Notes: generated by a model from the sequence alone, not told the origin. A stretch of DNA of 64,000 bases from Winslowiella iniecta (GCF_001267535.1 NZ_JRXE01000032.1:1-64000), one strand, 5' to 3'. Counted from the first letter of the stretch, positions 1 through 7,841 are shown. Numbers and translations: made by a program.

Positions 1-621
1 ACTGAAGTCTCTCGCGATGCGCAGGATATGGCTAACCGCGTTGACGCGCTGCTGGCGGGTCTGGCCGATGGCAGGGACAAGGCAGAGTTGCCGGCAGATG
101 TTATCGCTTATATGCGCGCCAATAACATTGAAGTCAACGGCCAGAGTATTGATGATTTCCTGAACAGCAAAATACCTGGTGCCGGTGACGTTCTGGCAGC
201 GCTGTCACAACTGCTGGCGGATCCGAGCCAAAAAGAATTTAAGGAAGAAGACATTGCAGGCCTTCTTAAATTCATGGACGACAATGGTATCAAGGTTGAT
301 GGCAAAAGCGTTTACGCACTTCTGACAGATAGCGAAATCTCCAATGGAGAATTACAGTCATTCGATAAAGTTATCACCTCAGATAATATGGCAAAAATTC
401 AGAGCGCCCTGCAAGACGCCATCAAACTGGATAAAGCTGATCTGACGGCTGTCAAATCTGCACTGGAATCCCATTCAGGCCGTGCGTCTGACTTCGTCCA
501 GCAGAACCAGCTGAAGTTGCAGCAACTGATGCAGAACTTCAACACCGCGGTCACCATGGCCAACAGCGTGCAGAGTATGAACGCAGAATCGGCCAAATCT
601 ATCGCTCAGTCTATCCGCTAA
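1..621 (+). CDS. T3SS filament protein, EspA/SseB-like (SctA), copy 1, 5'-truncated by window edge
   Basis: The reading frame is open from base 1 and its first ten residues (TEVSRDAQDM) match residues 66-75 of the complete second copy at 1133-1702, so the start lies upstream of the window. The last ~75 residues are nearly the same as copy 2 and have the helical, coiled-coil character of the EspA/SseB C-terminus, which polymerises into the extracellular sheath that carries the translocon. The middle is about 82 residues longer than in copy 2 and contains a second version of the 'DVIAYMRxNNIEVNG' segment (residues ~79-100 of the visible part), so the gene has an enlarged variable domain. A strong terminator follows. 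Family assignment rests on length, C-terminal pattern and position beside sscA/sctE-type genes. Confidence 0.8.
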   Translation, partial: TEVSRDAQDMANRVDALLAGLADGRDKAELPADVIAYMRANNIEVNGQSIDDFLNSKIPGAGDVLAALSQLLADPSQKEFKEEDIAGLLKFMDDNGIKVDGKSVYALLTDSEISNGELQSFDKVITSDNMAKIQSALQDAIKLDKADLTAVKSALESHSGRASDFVQQNQLKLQQLMQNFNTAVTMANSVQSMNAESAKSIAQSIR

Positions 622-638
622 TAACTGATTTACTTCTG

Positions 639-669
639 ACGGCAGTACGTTAGCGTACTGCCGTTTTTC
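639..669 (+). terminator. Rho-independent terminator after filament copy 1
   Basis: A perfect 11-bp stem (ACGGCAGTACG / CGTACTGCCGT) with a 4-nt TTAG loop is followed by TTTTTCT, 18 nt after the stop codon. It separates the two filament genes transcriptionally, so the second one probably has its own promoter in the following AT-rich gap. Confidence 0.85.
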
Positions 670-1132
670 TATTTATCGATAAGTCATTATTTAATGAAAA
701 ATACTGAAAAAAATATCCGCAGCTTGCCGATAAATAACACTATTAATAACGGTTATCTTTATTTATAAGCCATTTTTTGTGTTTTTTATAAATTGAGTGG
801 TGGGTATTAAAATTTATATCGGTGGGTTTATTAATAAAAATATACATACGGTAATAAATCTCTTTGCTGGCGATAGCGATGAATAAGGTGAGTTGTCTCT
901 GGTAAATAATAAATCGCTACATTTTCTCTGTGTAAAAAGAAAGGTATCAGGTGTTGACCTGATATTTGTCGCTAATAAATCTCTGAGTATTGATGCTTAA
1001 AAACAGAATGTTTTGCAGAGATCCGCAAATCTATTTTTGCCAGATATCTATCATAGCCACAACAAAAACAAAACTACGCCGGATTAGACCATCTGGCAAA
1101 CCATTTTAAAACACCATAAGGAAAGAGAGTTC
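670..1132 (+). promoter_or_regulatory. AT-rich promoter/leader region of filament copy 2
   Basis: This 460-bp gap has no convincing ORF. It is markedly AT-rich compared with the genes around it. It contains the TATCAGGT-N4-ACCTGATA operator candidate (945-964) and a 10-bp inverted repeat TTTGCCAGAT (1036-1045) / ATCTGGCAAA (1091-1100). A purine-rich Shine-Dalgarno (GGAAAGAGAG) sits just before the ATG at 1133. No -35/-10 pair is clear enough to call. Confidence 0.55.
945..964. promoter_or_regulatory. Candidate T3SS master operator, site 1 (perfect inverted repeat)
   Basis: TATCAGGTGTTGACCTGATA is a perfect 8-bp inverted repeat with a 4-bp spacer, 169 bp upstream of filament gene 2. The same core (TCAGGT-N4-ACCTGA) recurs between ssaM and ssrA and between ssrB and ssaB. 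NarL/LuxR-family regulators such as SsrB often bind short head-to-head inverted repeats, so the local SsrB-like protein is the obvious candidate; that link is inference. The hairpin is followed by ATTTG rather than a U-tract, which argues against a terminator. Confidence 0.6.
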
Positions 1133-1702
1133 ATGATCGCTATCAATAACGTTGTCAGCCTTGCCCGAAGCGAATCACCCGTTTTCGGCCAGTCAGTCAG
1201 CGATATCGACTACCTCAGAGCGGGTAGCAATACCTCACTGATGGGTACCGCGATGGTTTCGATGGAAAACATCATGCTGCTGTTTACCGAACTGGCGAAT
1301 GCCAAGTTCGAGCAGATGAGCAAGAAGACCGAAGTGTCACGTGATGCGCAGGATATGGCTAACCGCGTTGATGCGCTGCTGGCGAGCCTGGCTGACGCCA
1401 AAGGCACGGCCGAGCTGCCGCCAGATGTCATCGCGTATATGCGTGAAAATAATATCGAAGTCAACGGCATGAGCATTGACAAGTTTATTGCTGAAAATGG
1501 CACCACCCTGAACAAAGCTGACCTGACGGCGGTTAAATCCGCGCTGGAATCCCATTCAGGTCGCGCGTCTGACTTTGTACAGCAGAACCAGCTGAAGCTG
1601 CAACAACTGATGCAGAACTTCAACACCGCGGTAACCATGGCTAACAGTATCCAGAGCATGAACGCAGAATCGACTAAATCGATCGCCCAGTCTATCCGCT
1701 AA
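1133..1702 (+). CDS. T3SS filament protein, EspA/SseB-like (SctA), copy 2
   Basis: The 189-residue product matches the length of EspA (192) and SseB (~196). Its N-terminal segment (residues ~34-62, MGTAMVSMENIMLLFTELAN region) and C-terminal ~70 residues are predicted helices able to form the coiled-coil of the secreted filament, with a short, probably surface-exposed middle. These proteins are exported by the T3SS and form the extracellular tube linking needle to translocation pore. The start is supported by GGAAAGAGAG upstream. Downstream come an SseA-like chaperone, an SscA-like chaperone and translocators, the same functional set as sseA-sseE in SPI-2, though with sseA after instead of before the filament gene. 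The coding DNA of its C-terminal part is closely similar to copy 1, pointing to tandem duplication. Confidence 0.85.
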   Translation: MIAINNVVSLARSESPVFGQSVSDIDYLRAGSNTSLMGTAMVSMENIMLLFTELANAKFEQMSKKTEVSRDAQDMANRVDALLASLADAKGTAELPPDVIAYMRENNIEVNGMSIDKFIAENGTTLNKADLTAVKSALESHSGRASDFVQQNQLKLQQLMQNFNTAVTMANSIQSMNAESTKSIAQSIR

Positions 1703-1763
1703 TGATTTTAGGGGCTGAGGCGTAATGCTTTTGCCCCGTTTTACCTCACCAGGGGGAATAAAA

Positions 1764-2144
1764 ATGCAAGACCTGAACCAGCTGAAAACCATGATCGATA
1801 CCCTGCAAATGCGTCGGGTGGGATTTAAAAAACAAATTGATGAATTTAAAAAGCTGCAGGAAGAGATTGCCCAACTGCACTCACGTGCCGCCACCGATCC
1901 CGATGCTCAGCGCAAGCTGAAAAACCTTGATGGGGTATTGAAGGGCGATCGCGTACCGAAGCAAATGGCTGACAAAGCCGCCATGATGAAAAAAACCTTT
2001 GAGCAACTGGGTAAGCAACTGAAACAGCTGGTACCCGATCAAGTGGCTCAACCAGGCCAGACCACTGCTGCTGCTGTGGTGCCCGTTGTCGAAGCACCGG
2101 TTAAGCCAGTGATGGCGAAAAAACATCGGCGTGCGTTTATTTGA
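1764..2144 (+). CDS. SseA/CesAB-like small T3SS chaperone
   Basis: The product is 126 residues from the ATG at 1764, chosen because AGGGGGAATAAA precedes it; an in-frame upstream ATG at 1725 lacks a ribosome site. It is highly charged and helical, with coiled-coil-like heptads at residues ~1-45 and ~60-95. A segment with the pattern FEQLxKQLKQL resembles the C-terminal helix of Salmonella SseA (FKQLEVRLKQL), the chaperone that keeps SseB unpolymerised in the cytoplasm. The tail (~95-126) is Ala/Val/Pro-rich and ends in basic residues, as in SseA. Position directly after a SseB-like gene agrees. Similarity is short, so the family call is moderate. Confidence 0.6.
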   Translation: MQDLNQLKTMIDTLQMRRVGFKKQIDEFKKLQEEIAQLHSRAATDPDAQRKLKNLDGVLKGDRVPKQMADKAAMMKKTFEQLGKQLKQLVPDQVAQPGQTTAAAVVPVVEAPVKPVMAKKHRRAFI

Positions 2145-2206
2145 TTTTTCACCCTCTAACATGGCGCGAAGAGCCGAATTTCAACGCGCCTTAACATGGA
2201 GTTTTT

Positions 2207-2692
2207 ATGTCAGAGACCATTATCGCCCCACCGGCAGAAGAGAACGATGATGTGCTGCAACGCTTCTTTTCGCGCGGTGGCTCATTACGGATGTTAACCG
2301 ATATTGCCGATCAGGATTTGTCGCAACTGTACGGCTATGCCGGTCAGTTGTTTGCTGCTGGCGAGTTCGTCGCATCGCGCAACTTTTATCAACTTTTAAG
2401 CACGTTTGATCACTGGAATTACGACTATCTGCTGGGATTAGGGCTATCCCATCAGCGCCTTTCTGCCCATGAAGAAGCCATTTCCTGCTTTGCACGAGCC
2501 GGAATGATCAATATCGACGACCCGCGGGCGGCGTTTTTTGCCGGTCTCAGCTATCGCCTGTTAGGCAATGAAGCTTACGCCCGCAAAGCGTTTAATGCCG
2601 CCATCATGTGGTGCGGCGAACAATCACATTATCAGGAAATTAAGGGAAATGCGGAAAGGATGTTAACCGCTACCACGGAGGAAATATCATGA
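2207..2692 (+). CDS. sscA: TPR-type class II T3SS chaperone, SscA/CesD/LcrH family
   Basis: The 161-residue protein carries the family hallmark near its N-terminus (RFFSRGGSLRML, compare RFFRRGGSLRML in SscA) followed by three degenerate tetratricopeptide repeats (~residues 38-140). SscA/SycD-type chaperones bind hydrophobic translocators in the bacterial cytoplasm and deliver them to the export gate. Its TGA overlaps the ATG of the SseC-like translocator gene (ATGA), so translation of chaperone and client is coupled, as expected. A GGAGTTTTT sequence lies before the start. The length matches Salmonella SscA (157). Confidence 0.9.
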   Translation: MSETIIAPPAEENDDVLQRFFSRGGSLRMLTDIADQDLSQLYGYAGQLFAAGEFVASRNFYQLLSTFDHWNYDYLLGLGLSHQRLSAHEEAISCFARAGMINIDDPRAAFFAGLSYRLLGNEAYARKAFNAAIMWCGEQSHYQEIKGNAERMLTATTEEIS

Positions 2693-4185
2693 GTATTGGT
2701 GTAGATCGTGCCCTTAGCGGGCGTGTACTGAGCAGTGAATTGCCGGATGAATTAGCGACAGGCAAAGCACCACGCAGCGAAAAAACCGCACAGCCGGTCC
2801 TCAGACTGTTTATTAATGATAACGACGGGCAAAAATCACCGCTTTCACAGCTGGCGGTACCGACCCCAGCGCAGACGACGGGCACTCGTCAGGAAGCGCA
2901 GGCCGCATTAAGCAATATTCAGCGCTCGCTTCCAACGCCACCGGGAAATGAGCCGGGCTTCAAACTCACTGTGCCGACCGTAGAGCGGGTGTCGATGGAG
3001 GCGATGTTCCTCGCGTCGACCATGCTGGCAAACCAGATTCTCGGTGACGTTGCGGAGTTGAAAGGCAAAGCGCTGTCGATTATGACCGACAAGCAAGACT
3101 TGCTGCGCAAGCAGGAAGTCGATCAGATTCGCGAGCAGATGAACGCCGCGGTCGAGCAGCAGGACAAAGCGAAAAAAGCGGGCATCCTCAGCGTGGTATT
3201 TGACTGGGTGGTTGCGGCAGTCGAAGTGGTGACCGGCGTTGCCAAGATTGTGGGTGGCGTGATGAGCGGCAACGCCATGCAGGCTGCGGGCGGCGCGATG
3301 GATCTGATGGCCGGTATGGCCGGTCTGGTGAAAGCGATGGCGAATACCCTCGCGCTCGTCGACCCGGAAAATGCTGAGAAATATAAAAAGGTTGCCGACG
3401 CAGCCGGAAAAATCCAGCTGGCGTTTGAAATTGCCGGTGCGGCGATTGATATCACCAGTGCGGTGCGCAATGCCGTTCTGACCAAAGTGGTACCTAAAGT
3501 CGTCGGTAAAGTATTGCAGGAAGGTGCTGACCAGGCGATTTCCGCCGCAATTAGACAAGGTAGTAAAACTGCGCTGTCCGCCGCAGCGTCCCAGGTCGGT
3601 AAGAAAGTTGCAGCAGAAATCGGCGAACAAATTGTCACCCGTGCGGCGAAAGAGCTGGCGGAAGAAGCCAGTAAAAACGCCATCAAGAGAGCGGCGCATA
3701 ACTTTGGCGTCAACAAGATGGCCAAGCACTTCGGCACTGAAGCGATTGAGAAAATGGTCGGCAATGCCGTGGAAAAAGTCGGTAAGGACGCCATTAAGCG
3801 CGGTGTTGAACTGACGGCGAAAGAAGTCACCGAAAAAGTGATGGCTGAGATTCGCTGGCAGGTAATGGCGGCGCTGGCGAAAGGCGTAACCTGCGGCGCG
3901 ACCACGGCGATGACCGTGACGCGTACGGCAGTGACCAGTGCGCAAAACATTACCGTTGGCACCATTGAGAAGCAAAAAGCGGAACTGCAGAAGAAAATTG
4001 ACCAGCTGGTCCTTGATCAGCAATGGACCCAGAACTTCTTCGAGTTCTTTGAAGCGAGCAAAAAGGATGGCATTAAAAAGATCAAAGATCTGCAAGACAG
4101 TCAGGCCGACATCATGCAGGGCGCTGTCACGACGATTGGCAAAACCGCCTCTTGCCAGGCGCAAGTAGCCGCTTCAATGGTGTAA
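2689..4185 (+). CDS. sctE: T3SS translocon pore protein SctE (SseC/EspD/IpaB-like)
   Basis: The 498-residue product is close to SseC (484). It has a Ser/Pro-rich polar N-terminus, a long coiled-coil-prone stretch (~105-165), a strongly hydrophobic, Gly/Ala-rich hairpin (~165-224) that would insert into the host membrane, a long Ala/Lys/Glu helical region, a weaker hydrophobic stretch (~387-410) and a C-terminal coiled coil (~415-480). This is the layout of the larger translocator that forms the host-membrane pore with SctB. Start overlaps the stop of the sscA-like gene. It is followed after 12 bp by a gene of unknown function and then by sctB. Confidence 0.9.
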   Translation: MSIGVDRALSGRVLSSELPDELATGKAPRSEKTAQPVLRLFINDNDGQKSPLSQLAVPTPAQTTGTRQEAQAALSNIQRSLPTPPGNEPGFKLTVPTVERVSMEAMFLASTMLANQILGDVAELKGKALSIMTDKQDLLRKQEVDQIREQMNAAVEQQDKAKKAGILSVVFDWVVAAVEVVTGVAKIVGGVMSGNAMQAAGGAMDLMAGMAGLVKAMANTLALVDPENAEKYKKVADAAGKIQLAFEIAGAAIDITSAVRNAVLTKVVPKVVGKVLQEGADQAISAAIRQGSKTALSAAASQVGKKVAAEIGEQIVTRAAKELAEEASKNAIKRAAHNFGVNKMAKHFGTEAIEKMVGNAVEKVGKDAIKRGVELTAKEVTEKVMAEIRWQVMAALAKGVTCGATTAMTVTRTAVTSAQNITVGTIEKQKAELQKKIDQLVLDQQWTQNFFEFFEASKKDGIKKIKDLQDSQADIMQGAVTTIGKTASCQAQVAASMV

Positions 4186-4197
4186 TCAGGAGTTGTT

Positions 4198-5007
4198 ATG
4201 ACGACAGTAAGTTCTTTGAATGTCCTTAACTGGGTGCAGAACATCGAGCAGCAAAGCGGGAAAGTAACAGAGACCCCGCTCGCGCAAACCGATGTAGATA
4301 AGGTTCTGGCTGAAGAACTTACTGCTGAAGGGGTTGAGACGATTGCCATGCAACTTGTCGATCAGCCACGTTTTGCGCAGCTTGAACAGGCTTTAAGTCG
4401 TGCTGCTGATGATGCCTCCGGGAAACTCAATAATATTGCTTTTTCAGGTATTTTGCAGGAAGCCCGCGAAGTGGTGGTGGCAGCCAGCAATCAGGGGCAG
4501 AACATCACCATGGCTGAGCTGGTTGCGCTGATTATGGAGATCGCTTTGCGCGATCGCGACCGGCAGCGCGACATGGATGAAGTGGTCAAGCATACGCTCG
4601 CCGCGACGGCTATTGCCATTCAGGCTCTTGGCACGGAAGCCATTCAACACTCGTATACCGGCAGCATCCTTATGTCGGTGGGAACATTGGTCGATGGTCT
4701 GAGAAAAATGGCTGAGCCCGGTCAGTACAAGGATGGGACCAATCAGTTAGCGACAATCAGTAGCATTTTGGTGCTGCATGGCGCGAACGCCAACGTTGCC
4801 GGCACGCTGCTGGACAGCATCAAAGAGGTTGCCCGTGACGTGTTGTCCAGGATGACAGAGCAAGTCGATGGCGAGAGAAATATGAGTGATGCCAGCCATC
4901 AAGAGCTGACGCAGCAGACAGAGGGGCTGGTCAGAAAACTCGCCGAGCTGGCATTAATATTTGGCGCTTTTGATCAAATTATGAGAGGCGCATTTACCAA
5001 ACGTTAA
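4198..5007 (+). CDS. Unrecognised helical protein between sctE and sctB
   Basis: I do not recognise this 269-residue protein. It is predicted almost wholly helical, has no signal peptide, and has only moderate hydrophobic stretches (~residues 143-165, 'TAIAIQALG' region, and ~245-262), not a clear transmembrane hairpin. The start has a good site (CAGGAGTTGTT ATG) and the gene lies 12 bp after sctE and 48 bp before sctB, so it is surely cotranscribed with the translocator genes. In SPI-2 and the Edwardsiella island sctE (sseC) is directly followed by sctB (sseD), so this is an extra member. It could be a third translocator component, a secreted regulator, or a specialised chaperone; the sequence does not decide. 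Confidence 0.75.
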   Translation: MTTVSSLNVLNWVQNIEQQSGKVTETPLAQTDVDKVLAEELTAEGVETIAMQLVDQPRFAQLEQALSRAADDASGKLNNIAFSGILQEAREVVVAASNQGQNITMAELVALIMEIALRDRDRQRDMDEVVKHTLAATAIAIQALGTEAIQHSYTGSILMSVGTLVDGLRKMAEPGQYKDGTNQLATISSILVLHGANANVAGTLLDSIKEVARDVLSRMTEQVDGERNMSDASHQELTQQTEGLVRKLAELALIFGAFDQIMRGAFTKR

Positions 5008-5055
5008 ACCATTAATTAATTTTTGTTTAAACACCAATCAAGGGAGAGAGATAAG

Positions 5056-5652
5056 ATGAGTAACATCAACCAAATTAATAACACCAGCATTACCCAGGCA
5101 CAGCCAGAAAGCACCAGCGGGCGTTCTGCCGCAGGCAATGGCGCCATTGCAACGATTGATAACTTGATCGCCATGCTGCAAAAAATGAACAGTGAAATCC
5201 GCGATATGCAGCGCGATCATTTCACCGCTCAGCAATCGTCAGCTCATCAGAAAGATCTGGTTGCTCTGGGAAATAAAGAGCGTGCCATCGAGCTGAACTA
5301 TGAATCGGCAGTCAAAACCGGTAAGTCGAAAATCATGTCGGGTGGACTGGGTGTGGCAGGCGCATTTCTCGGCGGTATCGCGCCGACGGGTGTCGGCTCA
5401 TTTGTGTCCAGCGGTGCGGAAGGCATTGGCAAAATCGGTGAAGGTAATGCCGCGATGGGAAGTGCCGGACTGACTCGTGAAGCACAGGAAGTGCAATTGC
5501 TGGCTGACTATCAGTCAAATGCCGCCAGCGAATACTGGAAAGGTCTGTCTGCGACCGTAGAAAAAGCGGCTGAAGCGTCTCGCCGCATGATAGATCTGAC
5601 ACGTGAACTGATGAGCCTGCAAGAACGCATTATGGGTGCAGTACGCATGTAG
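5056..5652 (+). CDS. sctB: T3SS translocon protein SctB (SseD/EspB-like)
   Basis: The 198-residue product starts at the ATG at 5056 because AGGGAGAGAG precedes it; an in-frame ATG at 5023 has no such site. Like SseD (195 residues) it has a Ser/Thr/Gln-rich N-terminus, a coiled-coil-prone region (~35-90), a single Gly-rich hydrophobic segment (~93-120) and a C-terminal amphipathic helix (~150-195) ending in a repeated 'RELMSLQERIMG'-type pattern. The smaller translocator completes the host-membrane pore with SctE. It is followed by a strong hairpin and an SseE homologue, as sseD is followed by sseE in SPI-2. Confidence 0.85.
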   Translation: MSNINQINNTSITQAQPESTSGRSAAGNGAIATIDNLIAMLQKMNSEIRDMQRDHFTAQQSSAHQKDLVALGNKERAIELNYESAVKTGKSKIMSGGLGVAGAFLGGIAPTGVGSFVSSGAEGIGKIGEGNAAMGSAGLTREAQEVQLLADYQSNAASEYWKGLSATVEKAAEASRRMIDLTRELMSLQERIMGAVRM

Positions 5653-5662
5653 TTGTTAAAAA

Positions 5663-5690
5663 AGGGGTTAAGCCTGGGGGCTTAACCCCT
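5663..5690. other. 12-bp stem hairpin between sctB and the sseE-like gene
   Basis: AGGGGTTAAGCC / GGCTTAACCCCT forms a perfect 12-bp stem with a TGGG loop. On the plus strand no U-tract follows, and the GGAG ribosome site of the next gene begins 3 bases after the stem. On the minus strand the stem is followed by TTTTTAAC, as in an intrinsic terminator, yet no minus-strand gene lies just upstream. It may limit readthrough or translation of the sseE-like gene, or protect the 3' end of the sctB message. Confidence 0.6.
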
Positions 5691-5703
5691 GATGGAGAAA
5701 ACG

Positions 5704-6138
5704 ATGCAGCAAGTGACAGTGAAAGCCGATGCGGTAACCGACTATTTACGCAGCCAGGGTAAAACGCCGGAAGTGGCCTATTTTGGTAACAGCCAGTTTG
5801 TGATTGGCTGGCGGGTGACGCTGGCAGAATTTGAGCTGGTGTACCGTCTGGAAGGGGACCAACTGGTGGTCTGTGATTTTAAAGCGCATCACGATACCAG
5901 CAGTGATAATCGTGCGGCCGCAGGTTTTATTAAATTGATTCACCAGCTGGAGCGCCACGTACCGCAGATGAAACATGTGCGCGGGATGCTGCTGGACAGT
6001 ATTCAGTCTGATGTGCTGAGCTTGCGCCAGCGTCTGGCTGAAGTGCTGGTCTATCAGGGCGCTTACTGGCAGGAAATTGATGGCGATCAGTGGCTGGTTT
6101 ATGACGCAGGCGTCAAAGGTAAAGCCGCAGTGGCGTAA
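5704..6138 (+). CDS. sseE: SseE-like T3SS protein
   Basis: The product is 144 residues from the ATG at 5704, which has GGAG six bases upstream; an in-frame ATG at 5692 has none. The segment 'EVAYFGNSQFVIGWRV' followed by 'ELVYRLEGDQLVVCDFK' matches SseE (EPAYLGETAILLGQQF ... LVIYRIEAKEMIICEFR), and the C-terminal 'QGAYWQEIDGDQWLVY' matches SseE 'MGATFTQLDGDNWTVL'. SseE is a small cytosolic protein of the translocon operon with a chaperone-like alpha/beta fold; its exact role is not settled. Position after sctB and before a strong terminator agrees with the SPI-2 order sseD-sseE. Confidence 0.8.
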   Translation: MQQVTVKADAVTDYLRSQGKTPEVAYFGNSQFVIGWRVTLAEFELVYRLEGDQLVVCDFKAHHDTSSDNRAAAGFIKLIHQLERHVPQMKHVRGMLLDSIQSDVLSLRQRLAEVLVYQGAYWQEIDGDQWLVYDAGVKGKAAVA

Positions 6139-6164
6139 TAGCCCGCCACTTAATTATCCTTATT

Positions 6165-6213
6165 GCCGCGCCCCCAGCAGATGTGAAAATCTGCTGGGGG
6201 CGCGGCTTTTTGT
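6165..6213 (+). terminator. Strong terminator of the translocon operon
   Basis: A perfect 18-bp stem (GCCGCGCCCCCAGCAGAT and its complement) with a 6-nt GTGAAA loop is followed by TTTTTG. It begins 26 bp after the sseE-like stop. The remaining bases to 6436 hold no supported gene; two short minus-strand ORFs there have no recognisable product. Confidence 0.92.
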
Positions 6214-6436
6214 TGTGGGTTTAGTGGGGAATGGCACTGATTTGTATTAGATCTGAGTTCGTTTTGGCTCAGGGAGTAATTGGGTCTGACGGTCAGGTTG
6301 ATCGGTATCACGCCCGTAAACGACAAACGCCGCATTTTCACGTCCCGCCTGGTCTGCAATTTTTTGCGTACTTCGCCTGATGCCTGGCTCATCATCCCTG
6401 TCAGTGACAAATATTTGACGCGTCGGCGCCCTCGTC

Positions 6437-7339
6437 TTAAATCGCATTTTGTATAAACTCAATAAATGCTCTTACCTTTGAATTGAGTGCCGAACGTTCG
6501 TTAACACAGGCATAAATATTCATCGGTAACGACTCTACGTAGTTCTCGTCACTGTGGCCTGAGCAAAACAAAGGTGTTAGTTGACCATTATCTATCAGCG
6601 GCTGAGCAATAAAACTTGCCAGACGGGCAATCCCCCCCCCGTTTACTGCTATTTTTGCAATAATATCAATATCATCGCTAATGAATTTGGGATTGAGCTT
6701 CGCGTTAACAGGTTGTCCATCGACGATAAAATTCCACGGTAGAAAACGTCCATCTGTGGGATAGCGGAAAACAAGGCAGGCGTGCCGGCTAAGTTCTTCA
6801 GGAATCTGCGGGATGCCCGCGCGGTCCAGATAAGCGGGGGCCGCGCAGAATATAAAGGGTAACGATGCGATTTTTCGGGCAATCAGTTGATCGTTTAGTT
6901 GTGCCTCGATGCGGATACTGACGTCGACACCTTCCAACCGATGGTCGACGTTGCGATCGGTACTAATCAGTTCAATATCAATATCGGGAAAAGACGCTTT
7001 GAACGCAGGCATAAGTGGCGCTATAACGTACCGACCAAACGCGGCAGTCGTAGCGATGCAAAGTGGACCCTGCGGCCTGGTTTCAAGCGCAGCAGCCTGT
7101 GAGGCGAGGTCGATATCATGTGGAATATGACGGACTTTCTCGAAATAACGTTTGCCATTTTCAGTTAATGTCATGCTACGGGTGGTGCGCGATAGCAGAC
7201 GTACGCCCAAATGTGCCTCAAGCCGAGAAAGGCTCTGGCTAACCGCCGCTGGACTCATCCCTTTAGCTCGCGCCGCCGCTGCGATACTGCCGTTCTCCAC
7301 CACGCGGATGAAATTGCTAATCAGACCCAACATGTCCAT
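6437..7339 (-). CDS. LysR-family transcriptional regulator
   Basis: The 300-residue product has the standard LysR layout. An N-terminal winged helix-turn-helix occupies residues ~1-60 (SIAAAARAKGMSPAAVSQSLSRLE, quoted here only in part as the HTH with the AVSQSLSRLE recognition helix). A LysR substrate-binding domain follows at ~88-295. It is divergent from a DUF2798 gene with a 128-bp shared promoter region holding an 8-bp inverted repeat (7423-7447). LysR regulators usually control the divergent neighbour and themselves, so the DUF2798 gene is the likely target. The effector molecule is unknown. It is not a known T3SS regulator and marks the edge of the translocon locus. Confidence 0.88.
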   Translation of the reverse strand: MDMLGLISNFIRVVENGSIAAAARAKGMSPAAVSQSLSRLEAHLGVRLLSRTTRSMTLTENGKRYFEKVRHIPHDIDLASQAAALETRPQGPLCIATTAAFGRYVIAPLMPAFKASFPDIDIELISTDRNVDHRLEGVDVSIRIEAQLNDQLIARKIASLPFIFCAAPAYLDRAGIPQIPEELSRHACLVFRYPTDGRFLPWNFIVDGQPVNAKLNPKFISDDIDIIAKIAVNGGGIARLASFIAQPLIDNGQLTPLFCSGHSDENYVESLPMNIYACVNERSALNSKVRAFIEFIQNAI

Positions 7340-7422
7340 ATCATCCCCGATACTTTATTCGTTGCTTTTACTTAACAATGATTAAAGCACAACCTCTCTA
7401 CCACCGTCTTAATTAGCTTGTT

Positions 7423-7447
7423 AGGTTAGCTGCTGTTTCGCTAACCT
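7423..7447. promoter_or_regulatory. Inverted repeat in the LysR/DUF2798 divergent promoter
   Basis: AGGTTAGC and GCTAACCT are perfect 8-bp arms separated by 9 bp, 20 bp upstream of the DUF2798 start codon. It could be an operator for the divergent LysR protein or a leader hairpin. No other copy was noticed in the window. Confidence 0.45.
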
Positions 7448-7467
7448 TTGTTAAACAGGACAACTCG

Positions 7468-7731
7468 ATGACCAATACTATCGCTAAAAAAATCCCACGA
7501 ATCCGCTTTCCTGAGCATGCTTCACCCTACATATTTGCTCTTTATATGGCGACCATCATGGCGTTTCTGATGAGTCTGGTCATCACCCTTTCCGAATTTG
7601 GCATGGGGCCGGATTACATGACAAATGTGATGAATGCGTATCAGGTTGCCATGCCATCGGCTTTTGTTTGCATACTCGTTGTACGTCCGATGGTTATCCG
7701 GCTGGTAGGATTGACGGTTCACGGTCACTGA
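7468..7731 (+). CDS. DUF2798 family small membrane protein
   Basis: The 87-residue protein has a short basic N-terminus and two predicted transmembrane helices (~residues 22-44 and ~56-80), the size and layout of DUF2798 inner-membrane proteins, whose function is unknown. Conserved-looking features are the MAFLMSLVIT stretch in helix 1 and the final RPMVIRLV segment. It is divergently transcribed from a LysR gene, a common context for this family. AACAGGACAACTCG precedes the start. Confidence 0.75.
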   Translation: MTNTIAKKIPRIRFPEHASPYIFALYMATIMAFLMSLVITLSEFGMGPDYMTNVMNAYQVAMPSAFVCILVVRPMVIRLVGLTVHGH

Positions 7732-7841
7732 GTGATTCAATACGCGCCTTTCGTCCTCACTTATTAAGGCTTGCGAGTCGGCTTATCGCTCAAATTTGCC
7801 GTAAAGGAATGCCAGCGACTGATGGGTACCGAGAGCGGGTG

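Noticed and set aside
2908-4164. 418-codon ORF on the minus strand opposite sctE
   Set aside because: It lies wholly within the plus-strand sctE gene, is His/Arg/Phe-rich as expected of an antisense frame over GC-rich Ala/Lys codons, and has no recognisable domain.
6150-6462. Two short minus-strand ORFs (86 and 71 codons) after the translocon operon terminator
   Set aside because: One runs through the terminator hairpin and the other overlaps the LysR gene end; neither has a ribosome site or recognisable product. A gene remnant cannot be excluded.
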